Assembly: GCA_019243445.1 (NCBI GenBank)
Contig: JAFAUH010000367.1
Coordinates: 1 to 64,000, forward strand
Source of the DNA: Streptomycetaceae bacterium
GTDB lineage: Bacteria; Actinomycetota; Actinomycetes; Streptomycetales; Streptomycetaceae
DNA: 64,000 nt
Direction of reading: 5' to 3'
Shown here: positions 1 through 7,816 of the stretch, piece after piece
Layout of the letters: each line of letters opens with the position of its first letter
Position numbering within the stretch: position 1 is the stretch's first letter
Notes under the pieces: generated by a model
What the model was told of the DNA's origin: nothing
The model's input: the letters and a program-made list of their open reading frames with translations, nothing else
Database searches by the model: none
Translations under genes and position numbers: made by a program

Positions 1-1
1 C

Positions 2-133
2 AAGCAGCACGTCTCCCTCGAAGACATGATCATCGCGTTCCGGCGGGCCCGGATTACCGCTGCCACCGCAGCTCAACCCAGCCCCCCGCTATTCCACGAC
101 GCCCCACCGACCAGCGCCGCTACCGCCGCGTAA
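2..133 (+). CDS. C-terminal end of a probable transposase (partial)
   Basis: An open frame enters from the left edge and ends at a TAA at 131-133. The last 43 residues are visible, including VSLEDMIIAFRRARI followed by a Pro/Ala-rich tail. The SLEDMIIAFRRARI stretch reminds me of the C-termini of IS701-type DDE transposases. An N-terminal part of such a transposase leaves the window on the right, so both edges may belong to copies of one IS; that is inference. It could be the end of some other protein. Confidence 0.35.
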   Translation, partial: KQHVSLEDMIIAFRRARITAATAAQPSPPLFHDAPPTSAATAA

Positions 134-328
134 CGGCGAAACTTCAGACTGGATGAGGTCCCTGCCGCAGTGCTGGGCGTGGTCGCGGTGACACAGGAAG
201 CCAATGACCGTTCACGTCGTCTGCTTGAAGATCTCGGTGCGAGGTTGGTCAACCGCTTCGTCGAGTGGAACGAGCCCCAGGTGATGTACGTGTTCGAATC
301 AGGCGCACATCCATGGCACCCCTCTTGA
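134..328 (+). pseudogene. GNAT acetyltransferase C-terminal remnant
   Basis: Immediately after the TAA at 131-133 the same frame stays open to a TGA at 326-328. It reads like the C-terminal part of a GNAT N-acetyltransferase: VVAVTQEANDRSRRLLEDLG is the usual 'neighbours share, slip past CoA' helix, followed by a short strand ending in MYVFE. There is no start codon with a ribosome site and no acetyl-CoA loop upstream. I read it as the 3' remnant of a gene cut by the insertion that left the transposase end before it. Confidence 0.45.
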
Positions 329-420
329 CACGGAACGGCGGACTGATCGCTCCGCGGGCAGTTGGCCGAGACGTTCGCGTGGATACGCGTTGCACAAGAA
401 ATCGAACACATGGGCTAATT

Positions 421-654
421 GTGGATGTGACGACTCGTGCTTTCCCTGAGGATCTTCTACACGCCCAGCGTGAGTGGTACCGCGTGTACGGAGAGCTTGC
501 CGCGGCTGACAACGTAGCTCAGACGACGGTCCTACGGCGCCGCCTTCAGCGGCTTTCCGTGCAGATCACCACGCACCCGTACTGGGCCACCCTCCCCGGA
601 GGAGTGCCAGCAGCGCGGATAGAGCTCAAGCAAGCGGCCTGGGCCAAGACGTGA
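421..654 (+). CDS. small conserved hypothetical protein
   Basis: A 77-residue protein starting at GTG 421 (GTG 427 is also possible). It contains AQREWYRVYGELA and TTVLRRRLQRLSVQI, then a Trp/Pro segment and ARIELKQAAWAKT. I associate this pattern with small orphan proteins found beside mobile elements in Streptomyces, but no function is known to me. It is basic and helical with no membrane segment. It follows degenerate sequence, so it could be a survivor of an older element. Confidence 0.5.
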   Translation: MDVTTRAFPEDLLHAQREWYRVYGELAAADNVAQTTVLRRRLQRLSVQITTHPYWATLPGGVPAARIELKQAAWAKT

Positions 655-693
655 ACAGCAGGCTGGGCCAGCCTTCTTTCCCCGGATGCTTCG

Positions 694-1158
694 TCACCCG
701 CCCATCACCGCACGGCACGTCCCGGCCATGCTCGTGGGCAGCTGCCCGTATTCCATCGCTTCCGAGCACAGCCAGGTGCTATCCACCGGCGGACGCCTCG
801 CCCACCGCGGCGGCGTGGCCGCCGCCCCCGTAGGTCGGACGGGGAGCCGCGGCGTACGGGCGCGCGTCAGTTGCTCGCCGTGGTGATGGTGCCGCGTATG
901 CCTGCGGCGCCAACCGCTCGCGTCCAGGTCGGCCAGGCGGGGCACCGCCGCCGCGGAGGCATGCGACGGCGCTGACGGGATGACGGGGGGCGTCGAGGTG
1001 ATCGGGCGCCCGGAGCCGGTCGAGGACGCCGCAGGGGCCGACGCCGTGACCACGGCCGGGCGTCGACCGGCTACGGGACCGGACCGGAGCGCGGACGGGT
1101 GCACCGTGACGCACCCGGTGAGCAGGGCTGGGACGACGAGCAGGACCAGGCAGCGCAT
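694..1158 (-). CDS. putative lipoprotein
   Basis: Start chosen at ATG 1156-1158 because the protein then begins MRCLVLLVVPALLTGC, a signal peptide with an LTGC lipobox; Cys16 would be lipidated and exported by Sec/Lgt/Lsp. The 154-residue protein then has an Ala/Pro/Ser linker, a His/Arg-rich middle and a short Cys-containing C-terminus (STWLCSEAMEYGQL). Secreted proteins with such a terminal WxCxxA motif occur in Streptomyces, but I know no role for them. It stands alone on the minus strand; paired ACGGCCGT sites lie upstream. Confidence 0.6.
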   Translation of the reverse strand: MRCLVLLVVPALLTGCVTVHPSALRSGPVAGRRPAVVTASAPAASSTGSGRPITSTPPVIPSAPSHASAAAVPRLADLDASGWRRRHTRHHHHGEQLTRARTPRLPVRPTGAAATPPRWARRPPVDSTWLCSEAMEYGQLPTSMAGTCRAVMGG

Positions 1159-1171
1159 GTGACCACGGTCT

Positions 1172-1190
1172 ACGGCCGTACTACGGCCGT
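1172..1190. promoter_or_regulatory. tandem ACGGCCGT palindromes, possible operator
   Basis: The 8-bp palindrome ACGGCCGT occurs at 1172-1179 and 1183-1190, with centres 11 bp apart (one helical turn). They lie just upstream of the lipoprotein gene and about 100 bp upstream of the toxin-antitoxin pair. Direct evidence is only the repeat and spacing. Confidence 0.3.
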
Positions 1191-1286
1191 TGGCGTGCCG
1201 CGTGCACGCAGTCACCTGAATAGGGGAGGTGAAAAGCGGCAGGCGGACGGAGTACCGTGGCGCTGAGGACTAGGAGGAGGCCCGAG

Positions 1287-1613
1287 ATGAGCGCGCTCCC
1301 GTACGAGACGCCCGCCCCGTACGACCCGCACCGGCTGCGGGCCGACGAAGGCCCGCAGACACTCGCCGAGCTGAAAGCCGCGCTCGCCGCCGTGGCCCCC
1401 TCCGACCTGGTCATCTTCAACGCCCGGTTGAACGGCGCCCGCCTGGACGACGACGAGGTACGCGCGCTGATCACCGAATACCGACACCTCCTCGCCCTCC
1501 GTACGAGGCCGGAGGTGGCCACGGCCATCTCCGACTCGCTCGCCGGCCGCACCACGACCGTGCCCGCGACCGAGGTCTTCGCCCGGTACGGACTCGGCGA
1601 GTCCGCAGCGTGA
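1287..1613 (+). CDS. putative antitoxin of a RelE/ParE-type pair
   Basis: A 108-residue protein from ATG 1287, preceded by AGGAGG at 1273-1278. An earlier in-frame ATG at 1257 lacks a ribosome site. It is acidic and helical with no clear DNA-binding motif: an N-terminal Pro-rich region, then PQTLAELKAALAAVAPSD and DDDEVRALITEYRHLLALR. Its stop overlaps the GTG of the toxin-like gene by 4 bp, so translation is probably coupled. The antitoxin role is inferred from order, size and the partner, not from a recognised domain. Confidence 0.55.
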   Translation: MSALPYETPAPYDPHRLRADEGPQTLAELKAALAAVAPSDLVIFNARLNGARLDDDEVRALITEYRHLLALRTRPEVATAISDSLAGRTTTVPATEVFARYGLGESAA

Positions 1614-1885
1614 CCGCCGACCGACCCTGGAGTATCGACTTCCCGGAGCGGTTGAATGAGGTGTTCGCGCACCTCAGCCCCGGCGAGCGGCACGCGATCT
1701 ACGACGCATTGAAGCTGCTCGCAGACGACCCCCGCGCAGGCGCCGAGGAACCGGTGACCGGCGCTGAGCTGCGGCGTCAACTCACCGCCCCCGCCGAGGA
1801 CAGCGGCGGCCGGGTCACCATCTTGTACCGCATCCACGACGACGAGACCCGGCTCGAACTGATCTGGTTCCTCGCAGGACCCTGA
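1610..1885 (+). CDS. RelE/ParE-family toxin-like protein
   Basis: A 91-residue protein starting at GTG 1610 inside the end of the previous gene. It begins WSIDFPERLNEVFAHLSP and ends with the two-strand pattern RVTILYRIHDDETRLELIWF, which is typical of the RelE/ParE fold (RVLYRI..., then a basic or hydrophobic strand). ParE toxins poison gyrase and RelE toxins cut mRNA on ribosomes; the sequence alone does not say which. The pair would stabilise a plasmid by post-segregational killing. Length fits the family. Confidence 0.6.
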   Translation: MTADRPWSIDFPERLNEVFAHLSPGERHAIYDALKLLADDPRAGAEEPVTGAELRRQLTAPAEDSGGRVTILYRIHDDETRLELIWFLAGP

Positions 1886-2324
1886 CACCCGCGCGGGCAC
1901 CGGCCAACAGCGTCACCACTCGCGAAGCACAAAACCGAACCTGGCGAACAACTGCTGATCGATGCCAGACTTTCCGGTGTGACCACCACCCGCCGCCGAC
2001 TTGGCAACGGACCCCGCCCGAACTCCGTTGCGACGGTCACCCGCACGAGCCAATCAGCCTCCGCCGCCGAACGGGCGGCAGCGGAGGCGGCACCCCGCGC
2101 CGAGAAGCCGCCGCAGGACCGACCAGACGGGCGCCGCCCCCTCGGCACAGGCCCTCAGCAGCCCTTCAGCTGATGAGGGCCCTCCCGCGCTGATGGGGTG
2201 GGGCATGAGCGTGGCCGGGCAGCGCACCCCGCGGACGGAACAGCCTGAGCATTACGCAGAGCTACGTTTTTCGGCCCCGAACTCCCAGCTCTGTCCCGAG
2301 GGGCAAAGTAGCTGTGTGTGAGGC
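1886..2324. other. intergenic region with hairpin, no confident gene
   Basis: No convincing gene. A 64-codon frame from GTG 1979 (VTTTRRRLGNGPRP...) has low-complexity Ala/Arg content and no ribosome site. A two-level hairpin with arms GGCCCTCA (2150-2157) and TGAGGGCC (2174-2181) may terminate transcription after the toxin gene or after the convergent resolvase gene. Confidence 0.4.
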
Positions 2325-2951
2325 TCAGCTCGTGGGCTCGATCTCTTCGCCCTCGGCGAGGACGCGGTAGACGGTGGCGACTGAGGGGTGTTCGCCCTTG
2401 TTCTTGCCGGAGGTGATGACGAGCTTGCTCGCGATCTGCGGGACGGGGATGCCGTTGGCTCGCAGGCTGCGGGCGTAGGCGGCCATGTCGTCGTCGACGA
2501 CCTTGGGGCGCCCGCCGTGCCGGCCGCGCTCGCGGGCAGATACCTGGCCTTCGAGGGATTTCTCTCGGATGTACTCGCGTTCGGACTCGGCCATGCCGGC
2601 GAAGAACGCGAACAGGGCGGCGCCGTGCCCGGAGGGGTCGTAGACGCCTTGCAACGGGCCGGTGAGGAGTTCGAGTTCGATGTCGTCGGTGCGCAGGGTC
2701 TCGGCGATGGTCAGGAGCTCGGCGGCGCCGCGGCCGAGGCGTTTCATCTCGTGCACGGTGAGGATCACCCGCTGGTGCGGGACGGCCTTCTTGATGGTCT
2801 GCGCGAATTCGAGGACCTTGACGAACTCCGGCCGTACCTTGACCCGGGTGCTGATCTTCTCGGAGAAGACCGGGTCGCAGCCCGCCTCGTGAAGGGCGTC
2901 GAGCTGGCTCTGCAGCTCTTGTGAGGCGGTACTTGTGCGGGCGTACCCCAC
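2325..2951 (-). CDS. serine recombinase / resolvase
   Basis: A 208-residue resolvase/invertase starting at GTG 2951. The N-terminal catalytic domain begins GYARTSTASQ, where the Ser of the YARxSTxxQ motif attacks DNA. MKRLGRGAAEL (usual LDRLxRs) and GMAESEREYIREKSLEG (usual AEfEReliReR) follow. The C-terminal quarter (IPVPQIASKLVITSG...VATVYRVLAE) is the helix-turn-helix that binds the res site. Length and motif spacing are normal. It probably resolves plasmid multimers or serves a transposon. The gene is divergent from the cassette array. Confidence 0.87.
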   Translation of the reverse strand: MGYARTSTASQELQSQLDALHEAGCDPVFSEKISTRVKVRPEFVKVLEFAQTIKKAVPHQRVILTVHEMKRLGRGAAELLTIAETLRTDDIELELLTGPLQGVYDPSGHGAALFAFFAGMAESEREYIREKSLEGQVSARERGRHGGRPKVVDDDMAAYARSLRANGIPVPQIASKLVITSGKNKGEHPSVATVYRVLAEGEEIEPTS

Positions 2952-3151
2952 TCTCGTGGGAGTCCGGGGCCTGTCCCGACAAGCGGCAATGAACTCGCCA
3001 AACCCCCGGACGGCGCACGGAAGAGGGCTGGCCTCCGCTCGGCGGCGGGTGCGGAATCTCTGAGCGGTTTACATGGCGGGCCGGATGCCGACTGCGCGCA
3101 TCGCTGTTGTGCGCGAGATGGGCGGGCTGTCCACCAGGGCGGCAGGGGAAG

Positions 3152-3160
3152 TTATCCACA
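3152..3160 (+). promoter_or_regulatory. DnaA-box-like TTATCCACA
   Basis: A perfect match to the E. coli DnaA box TTATCCACA; Streptomyces boxes are usually TTGTCCACA. A weaker TGTCCACC lies at 3128-3135. One box is not enough to call an origin. Confidence 0.3.
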
Positions 3161-3237
3161 GTGCGGGTCGGTGGGGGGTTGGGGGCGGGCAACGGCCCGG
3201 GGGCGCCCCAACGGCCGCCACAGGCAAGCACACCGCC

Positions 3238-3282
3238 CGGAGGGGGTCAACCAGCGAAAAGCATGCTGGTTGACCCCCTCCG
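3238..3282. repeat. 18-bp inverted repeat with GAAAAGCAT loop
   Basis: Arm CGGAGGGGGTCAACCAGC (3238-3255), loop GAAAAGCAT (3256-3264), and the exact reverse complement (3265-3282). The same nine-base loop tops a different 20-bp stem at 28460-28508, and the shorter AGCGAAGCAT forms the loop at 28400-28425. A kept loop on unrelated stems suggests recognition as a folded single strand, or a shared transfer or replication protein. No T-tract follows, so it is not an obvious terminator. Confidence 0.6.
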
Positions 3283-3430
3283 AACGGCGCGCTAGGGCTA
3301 CGCCCGTCCGCCGGGGCGCCCCCGACCCGAACCCACCCCCGTATGTGGCCTACGGCCGGGGACCGGCCGACGCCGTCGCCAACGTGCCAGCTGACCAGGG
3401 GATTTCACTCGTTCAGATCATGAGCAGGAC

Positions 3431-3550
3431 TTGACCCGACTACCATAAACATGGTTCAATAGATGTGTTGGGAGGGGATGGCAGCCCCCGACCGACACCC
3501 CGGCACCTCCTGGTACCGGGACCAACCCCCTTCGCACACAAGGAGTCGAT
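3431..3550 (+). promoter_or_regulatory. cassette promoter and structured leader, copy 1
   Basis: -35 TTGACC (3431-3436), 18-bp spacer, -10 TTCAAT (3455-3460), then the conserved leader beginning AGATGTGTTGGGAGGGGATG. GUGUUGGG pairs with CCCGACAC-type sequence around a GGGG/CCCC inner stem. A second hairpin CCCGG/CCGGG follows, then ACCCCCTTCGC ahead of AAGGAG and the ATG at 3551. Confidence 0.7.
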
Positions 3551-3949
3551 ATGACGGAATTTCCCCAGAGTTTCCGGGTCACGCTGAACGACGTGGACGA
3601 AGAACGGCCCCTCAACAGTGAGATGGTCGTCACCGCGCTGGAGCGGCGGGAAGAGGCCGACTACTTCGGAGGCCGCCGCGTGGGCCTGTACGCGGCATTC
3701 AAGATGGCCCTGAGGGCCGGCGGCCAGCCGACATCGTTCGGCCTCTCCCGCCTTGAAGGCGAGCCGCACTGGGTCATCGATGACAAGTTCGGGGCGAACG
3801 GGTTCCCGCACTTCTGCCACGGGTTCGGCTCCCGCGTCACCATCCCGCGCACCGTCCGCGAGGAGATCGCCGAGGTACTGGACAACCTCGCCCGCAGCAG
3901 CGGACTCGCCGCCGAAATCGGCGCCGATATCCCGCTCATCCTCGCGTAA
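3551..3949 (+). CDS. hypothetical protein, first gene of cassette array
   Basis: A 132-residue soluble protein starting at ATG 3551, 8 bp after AAGGAG. It has mixed alpha/beta composition: MTEFPQSFRVTLNDVDEE at the start, aromatic and His-rich GANGFPHFCHGFGSRVTI in the middle, and a final amphipathic helix with TVREEIAEVLDNLARSS. I recognise no family. It has its own conserved promoter-leader and is followed by a hairpin at 3958-3986, so it is a one-gene unit. Confidence 0.6.
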   Translation: MTEFPQSFRVTLNDVDEERPLNSEMVVTALERREEADYFGGRRVGLYAAFKMALRAGGQPTSFGLSRLEGEPHWVIDDKFGANGFPHFCHGFGSRVTIPRTVREEIAEVLDNLARSSGLAAEIGADIPLILA

Positions 3950-3957
3950 CACCAACC

Positions 3958-3986
3958 TGCGGGGGCGGTACCACGCCGCCCCCGCA
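3958..3986 (+). terminator. hairpin after first cassette gene
   Basis: Arms TGCGGGGGCGG (3958-3968) and CCGCCCCCGCA (3976-3986) pair perfectly across a 7-nt loop, 9 bp after the stop codon. There is no U-tract, as is usual in Streptomyces. Confidence 0.5.
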
Positions 3987-4068
3987 CCGGACCAATCCCC
4001 CACTTCCGGCAGAAACAGCGTGGCAGCCGCCCCGCCGGAGACCCCCTTCACTCCCAAAGGAGTTCGCC

Positions 4069-4758
4069 ATGACCCGGACCGCCACCACCGCGCCGAGCCC
4101 GCTCGACATCATCACGGCCGCAGCCGCCGCCATCGCGGTACGCGGCTACTACCAGCCGCTTTCGCGCATGTGGGAATCCGCCGTGCCCACCGTTATGGAC
4201 GTCGAGCACTACCTGAACGGCACTGCCATGGACCGGGGTATCCGGCCGCGCATGGACGCCGCCCAGGCCGAGGCCGCAGCCACCGCCGCCGCAGTCCTGC
4301 AATGGGCACGCGACGGCGAGAGCGGCAACGAGTACCGGGCCAAGCTCGCCGCACTCGCCCGCGCCGAGCACGCCACCGGCCGGGATCTTTCGATCCTGTG
4401 TTCCGCAGTAGTCGCCTGGCAGCGCGACCAGCAGCGCGCGCACCGCGCCGCCGAGCGGGCCGACGAGGCCGCACACTCCCGCCATCAAGGCGCCATCGGC
4501 GAACGGCTCACCGCCGCCGTCACCGTGGACGCCGTCGTGAAACTGCCGGAACGGCATTACGGCTACCGCACCCAGCAACGGCACATGATCAAGCTCCGCG
4601 ACGAGGACCGCAACGTGTTCGTGTGGTTCTCCAGCACCGCCACCATCCCCAGCGAAGGGGACCGGCTCACCGTCACCGGCACCGTCAGCAAGCACGACAC
4701 TTACCGCGAGACCGCACAGACCTACCTGACGCGGTGCCGCTGGACAAAGGCCGACTGA
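4069..4758 (+). CDS. hypothetical protein with OB-fold-like C-terminus
   Basis: A 229-residue protein starting at ATG 4069 after AAAGGAG. Its last 150 residues are clearly paralogous to the end of the protein encoded at 6382-7626: both share ...HSRHQG..GxR/LT-x-TV, YGYRxQQR, NVxxW, a TV/TxxKHDT block and AQTxLxRCR. The C-terminal strands look like a small OB-type barrel that could bind single-stranded nucleic acid; that is inference. It lacks the N-terminal domain and Cys cluster of the longer paralogue. No conserved promoter precedes it, but the ACCCCCTTCAC...AGGAG element does. Confidence 0.6.
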   Translation: MTRTATTAPSPLDIITAAAAAIAVRGYYQPLSRMWESAVPTVMDVEHYLNGTAMDRGIRPRMDAAQAEAAATAAAVLQWARDGESGNEYRAKLAALARAEHATGRDLSILCSAVVAWQRDQQRAHRAAERADEAAHSRHQGAIGERLTAAVTVDAVVKLPERHYGYRTQQRHMIKLRDEDRNVFVWFSSTATIPSEGDRLTVTGTVSKHDTYRETAQTYLTRCRWTKAD

Positions 4759-4791
4759 CAGAAGAAACCCCGTAAGGGCCATGAGATGGGG

Positions 4792-4910
4792 TGGACAACC
4801 ACCCAAAAACATGGTTCAATAGATGTGTTGGGAGGGGATGGCAGCCCTCGACCAGCACCCCGGCACCACCCGGCACCGGGACCAACCCCCTTCACACGCA
4901 AGGAGCGAAC
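4792..4910 (+). promoter_or_regulatory. cassette promoter and structured leader, copy 2
   Basis: -35 TGGACA (4792-4797), 17-bp spacer, -10 TTCAAT (4815-4820), then the conserved leader (one base differs in the GCAGCCCTC part) and ACCCCCTTCAC-ACGC-AAGGAG before ATG 4911. Confidence 0.7.
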
Positions 4911-5645
4911 ATGAGTGACACCACAGGCAAGCTGAACAAGATCCGTGCGCTGCTCGACAAGGCGAACGATGAGGCCACGACGCTGGAGGAGGCCGAGACC
5001 TACCGGGGCAAGGCATTCGAGCTCATGGCCAAGTACGGCATCGAACAGGCTCTGTTGAACGAGGCCCGCCCCGGCAGCGACAAGCCCGCCGACCGGCTGA
5101 TCACCCTTGACAACCCCTGGGCCAGGGAAAAGGCGCACCTTGCCAACGGGCTTGCGAAGGCCCTCCGGTGCGAGCTGATCATGGTGCCGCGCAAGGACGG
5201 AAATCCCGGCCATGCCGTCCACGTCTTCGGGTACGCATCGGACCTTGAGCGGCTGGACATGCTGTTCACCTCCCTCCTCCTGCAGATGTTCGGGGAACTC
5301 GCCCGCACCCCCGTCCCCGCCAACGACACCCCGCGAGCGTTCCGCCGCTCCTGGATCCTCGGATTCGCGGCCAAGGTGAGCGCCCGCGTCCGTGAGGCCG
5401 AGCAGCACGCCCGCAACGAGGCGACCACGGCCGCCACTGTCAGCGGCCGCAGCACGGATCTTGTTCTCGCCGACCGCAAGGCCGTCGTCACCCGCGCGTT
5501 CCACGACGCCTATCCCCGTCGCCGCTCGGGAGGCCGGACCACCATGACCGGCCGTGGGTACGGCGCAGGCAAGGCCGCCGGAGCCCGCGCCGACATCGGC
5601 GGCAGCCGCATCGGTGGCGGCAGCCGACACGCCATCAGCCGCTAA
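4911..5645 (+). CDS. DUF2786-domain protein
   Basis: A 244-residue protein from ATG 4911. The N-terminus KLNKIRALLDKANDEATTLEEAETYRGKAFELMAKYGI matches the DUF2786 pattern (KIraLLaKAe.t..pEAeaf..KA.eLMakY.I), common in phage and plasmid proteins of unknown function. The middle holds FGYASDLERLDMLFTSLLLQM and a helical RVREAEQHAR segment. The last 60 residues are Gly/Arg-rich (GRGYGAGKAAGARADIGG) and probably disordered or nucleic-acid binding. A strong hairpin follows at 5654-5683. Confidence 0.75.
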   Translation: MSDTTGKLNKIRALLDKANDEATTLEEAETYRGKAFELMAKYGIEQALLNEARPGSDKPADRLITLDNPWAREKAHLANGLAKALRCELIMVPRKDGNPGHAVHVFGYASDLERLDMLFTSLLLQMFGELARTPVPANDTPRAFRRSWILGFAAKVSARVREAEQHARNEATTAATVSGRSTDLVLADRKAVVTRAFHDAYPRRRSGGRTTMTGRGYGAGKAAGARADIGGSRIGGGSRHAISR

Positions 5646-5653
5646 CCCCCAGA

Positions 5654-5683
5654 CTCCGGGGCGGGACCGCACCCGCCCCGGAG
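5654..5683 (+). terminator. hairpin terminator after DUF2786 gene
   Basis: Arms CTCCGGGGCGGG (5654-5665) and CCCGCCCCGGAG (5672-5683), 6-nt loop, 9 bp after the stop codon. Confidence 0.6.
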
Positions 5684-5780
5684 CCCATCACCACCAACAC
5701 CACAAGTCGAGGGGGCGGCAGCCCCTACCTGATACCGGCCCCACCGGGCCGGCGGAACCCCCTTCATTCAGGAGCAACAC

Positions 5781-6164
5781 ATGAGCGACACCCCTGCACA
5801 CTCCGCGGTCCACGTCAGTACCCGCTGGGCACATGAGGCGTTCACCCCGACATCGCCCAAAGTCACCGAATCCGCGCTTATCGACGCGATCCGGGTGCAA
5901 CTTCGCACGTGGGTGACCCGCTCCCTGGGAATCGCGATCCCGGACCGCATCGAGACCGCGCCCGACCTGTCGGACCTCGTCCACGACATCGCGGAGCATG
6001 CGGAGGAGCAGTGGGGCGATTTCGACGACGACAGCAGCATCATGGGAGTGGCGCACGTCATCAACGCGCACGCCGACACGCTGCGCGCCGCCTATGGACA
6101 CGGCGACGGGCACCTGTTGCAGGCCCTCACCTCTTTGAATATCGCCGCCCGCATCCTGGCCTGA
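5781..6164 (+). CDS. hypothetical protein in cassette array
   Basis: A 127-residue acidic protein from ATG 5781, after ACCCCCTTCATTCAGGAG. Mostly helical: ALIDAIRVQLRTWVTRSLG, DLSDLVHDIAEHAEEQWGDFDDD and AHVINAHADTLRAAYG. I recognise no family. The upstream region (5684-5780) lacks the conserved promoter but keeps a GGGGGCGGCAGCCCC-type hairpin and the ribosome-site-masking element, so it may be a decayed cassette or depend on read-through. A terminator hairpin follows at 6174-6198. Confidence 0.55.
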   Translation: MSDTPAHSAVHVSTRWAHEAFTPTSPKVTESALIDAIRVQLRTWVTRSLGIAIPDRIETAPDLSDLVHDIAEHAEEQWGDFDDDSSIMGVAHVINAHADTLRAAYGHGDGHLLQALTSLNIAARILA

Positions 6165-6173
6165 CAGAAGAGC

Positions 6174-6198
6174 GGGCCGGGGTGACCCGCCCCGGCCC
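6174..6198 (+). terminator. hairpin terminator
   Basis: Arms GGGCCGGGG (6174-6182) and CCCCGGCCC (6190-6198) with a 7-nt loop, 9 bp after the stop codon of the previous gene. Confidence 0.55.
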
Positions 6199-6261
6199 AG
6201 GGGTAGCCCCCGGAGCCCGAGTCGACCACCACAACTCACCCGATGGCCACGAGAGCAGGGC

Positions 6262-6381
6262 TTGACCCCACCACCAAAAACATGGTTCAATAGATGTGTT
6301 GGGAGGGGATGGCAGCCCCCGACCAGCACCCCGGCCCCACCAGGCCGGGTATCAACCCCCTTCACGCAAGGAGCAGCAATC
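6262..6381 (+). promoter_or_regulatory. cassette promoter and structured leader, copy 3
   Basis: -35 TTGACC (6262-6267), 18-bp spacer, -10 TTCAAT (6286-6291), conserved leader. The second hairpin here is CCCGGCC/GGCCGGG, differing from copies 1, 2 and 4 but still pairing. Then AACCCCCTTCACGCAAGGAG before GTG 6382. Confidence 0.7.
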
Positions 6382-7626
6382 GTGAGTGATCTCGCGTCTT
6401 TCCGGTTCGACATCCCGGCCGGCGCCGTCTGTCGGCTGGAGTCCATCGTTGAGGCGACCAACCGCCGGGCGGCTGTGCATGGACTGAGCGCCTATCGGGT
6501 TGAGTTGTCGGAACCGTTCGAGAAGCCCTGGGATGACCCGTTCACCGGCCGTGCGGTCGGCACCGTGACGACGGTGACCGCGACTCTCACCGGCGCGGTG
6601 CCCCGCCATCGAGGATGGGCGATCGTGGCCCGGCTCGATCACGACGAGGACGAGGCGGCCGGCGGAAGCGGTGAGACCGTGATGAGCCTCTTCCCCGGTC
6701 TGCCCGAGGATCTGGCAGCTGTCGCGCGCGCACACCGAGCCCGCCCCCAGCAGTGCGACGGGTGCCACGCCACCCGCCACCGCACCGCTACCTACCTCGC
6801 GTATCACCGCGAGACCGGCCGCGTCCTGCAGCTGGGATCCACCTGCGTGGAGCCGTACACCGGCCTGCCGCTGAAGGGCCTTGAGACCCTATGGCGGTTC
6901 GGAACGCTCAAAGAGGGCGACTGGGAGGAGGCAGGCGAGGGCGGATTCCCGGCCGATCTCCGGGTCGGGGTGCTGGACGTCTTGCGCGTCACAGTCGCTG
7001 TCGTCACCCTCACCGGCGGCTACCGCAGCCGCGAGATGTCATGTGGGGGCGAGACGACCACCGCCGACCTGGTGAGCGATTACTACTACAACCGCCGGGC
7101 GAACACACTGCGAAACGACGTCGATGCCGACACCAGCGCCGCCGAAACCGCCAAGGCGGTACGGGCGTGGGCACTCGCCGGACACGGCGCGGACAGTGAT
7201 TACCGGCACAAAGTGGCCGTACTCTCCAAGGGCGAGACCATCCACAACCGCCACCTTGCGGTACTCGCCTCAGCCGTCGCCGGTTGGTCCCGCGATCAGC
7301 GCCGGGCCGCCGAGGAAGCCGCCGCCCGCAACTCCCGCCACCAGGGCGAAGTAGGCCAGCGGATCACCGTCACCGCCACCGTCGCCCGCGTCCACGAGCT
7401 GGAGAGCCGCACCTACGGCTACCGCGAACAACAGCGATGGCTGGTGACTTTCCAGGACCCCGACGACAACGTGTACATCTGGTACGCCACCACCAGCAAC
7501 ATCCCCGACGAGCGCGAAACCGTCCGCCTCACTGGCACCGTCAAAAAGCACGACACGTTCCGCGACATCGCGCAAACCGTGCTGAACCGATGCCGCGTCA
7601 CCACGGCGGAACCCGCCAACGCTTAA
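6382..7626 (+). CDS. Zn-ribbon plus OB-fold-like protein
   Basis: A 414-residue protein starting at GTG 6382 (AAGGAG 9 bp upstream). Residues 1-110 are beta-rich. Around residues 124-150 CDGCHATRHR and LGSTCVEPYTG form a probable zinc site. The middle is helical (TSAAETAKAVRAWALAGHG). The last 150 residues repeat in the protein at 4069-4758 and look like a small beta-barrel (GQRITVTATVARV...NVYIWYATTSNI...VRLTGTVKKHD). A role in binding nucleic acid, perhaps single-stranded, is inference. A perfect hairpin follows the gene. Confidence 0.65.
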   Translation: MSDLASFRFDIPAGAVCRLESIVEATNRRAAVHGLSAYRVELSEPFEKPWDDPFTGRAVGTVTTVTATLTGAVPRHRGWAIVARLDHDEDEAAGGSGETVMSLFPGLPEDLAAVARAHRARPQQCDGCHATRHRTATYLAYHRETGRVLQLGSTCVEPYTGLPLKGLETLWRFGTLKEGDWEEAGEGGFPADLRVGVLDVLRVTVAVVTLTGGYRSREMSCGGETTTADLVSDYYYNRRANTLRNDVDADTSAAETAKAVRAWALAGHGADSDYRHKVAVLSKGETIHNRHLAVLASAVAGWSRDQRRAAEEAAARNSRHQGEVGQRITVTATVARVHELESRTYGYREQQRWLVTFQDPDDNVYIWYATTSNIPDERETVRLTGTVKKHDTFRDIAQTVLNRCRVTTAEPANA

Positions 7627-7635
7627 TAGCAGGTC

Positions 7636-7664
7636 CGGCCGGGGCGAGAAAGGCGCCCCGGCCG
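7636..7664 (+). terminator. hairpin terminator
   Basis: Arms CGGCCGGGGCG (7636-7646) and CGCCCCGGCCG (7654-7664), 7-nt loop, just after the stop codon. Confidence 0.6.
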
Positions 7665-7695
7665 CCGCCATTGGCGACACGCCACGGGCCGAGCG

Positions 7696-7816
7696 TTGAC
7701 AGCCCATCTAAAACATGGTTCAATAGATGTGTTGGGAGGGGATGGCAGCCCCCACCCGACATCCCGGCACCACCCGGTACCGGGACCAACCCCCTTCACC
7801 CGCAAGGAGCAAAACC
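7696..7816 (+). promoter_or_regulatory. cassette promoter and structured leader, copy 4
   Basis: -35 TTGACA (7696-7701, consensus), 17-bp spacer, -10 TTCAAT (7719-7724), conserved leader, hairpin CCCGGCACC/GGTACCGGG with one mismatch, then AACCCCCTTCACCCGCAAGG before GTG 7817. Confidence 0.72.

Larger units (their letters stand above)
2952..3430. other. long intergenic region between divergent units
   Basis: About 480 bp without a gene. It contains a DnaA-box-like sequence (3152-3160), the GGGCGCCC palindrome near 3200, a strong hairpin (3238-3282) and a weaker one with arms CGGCCGG/CCGGCCG (3353-3359 and 3363-3369). It separates the resolvase from the cassette array and could hold a res site, a replication signal or a transfer signal. 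Confidence 0.5.

Noticed and set aside
3238-3282. Streptomyces telomere palindrome
   Set aside because: Only one strong palindrome is present here, not the series of closely packed palindromes at a linear end, and genes continue on both sides.
4262-4291. Ambiguous alternative start sites and a possible second gene inside 4069-4758
   Set aside because: The whole reading frame has uniform coding character and paralogy to the 6382 gene; no internal ribosome site.
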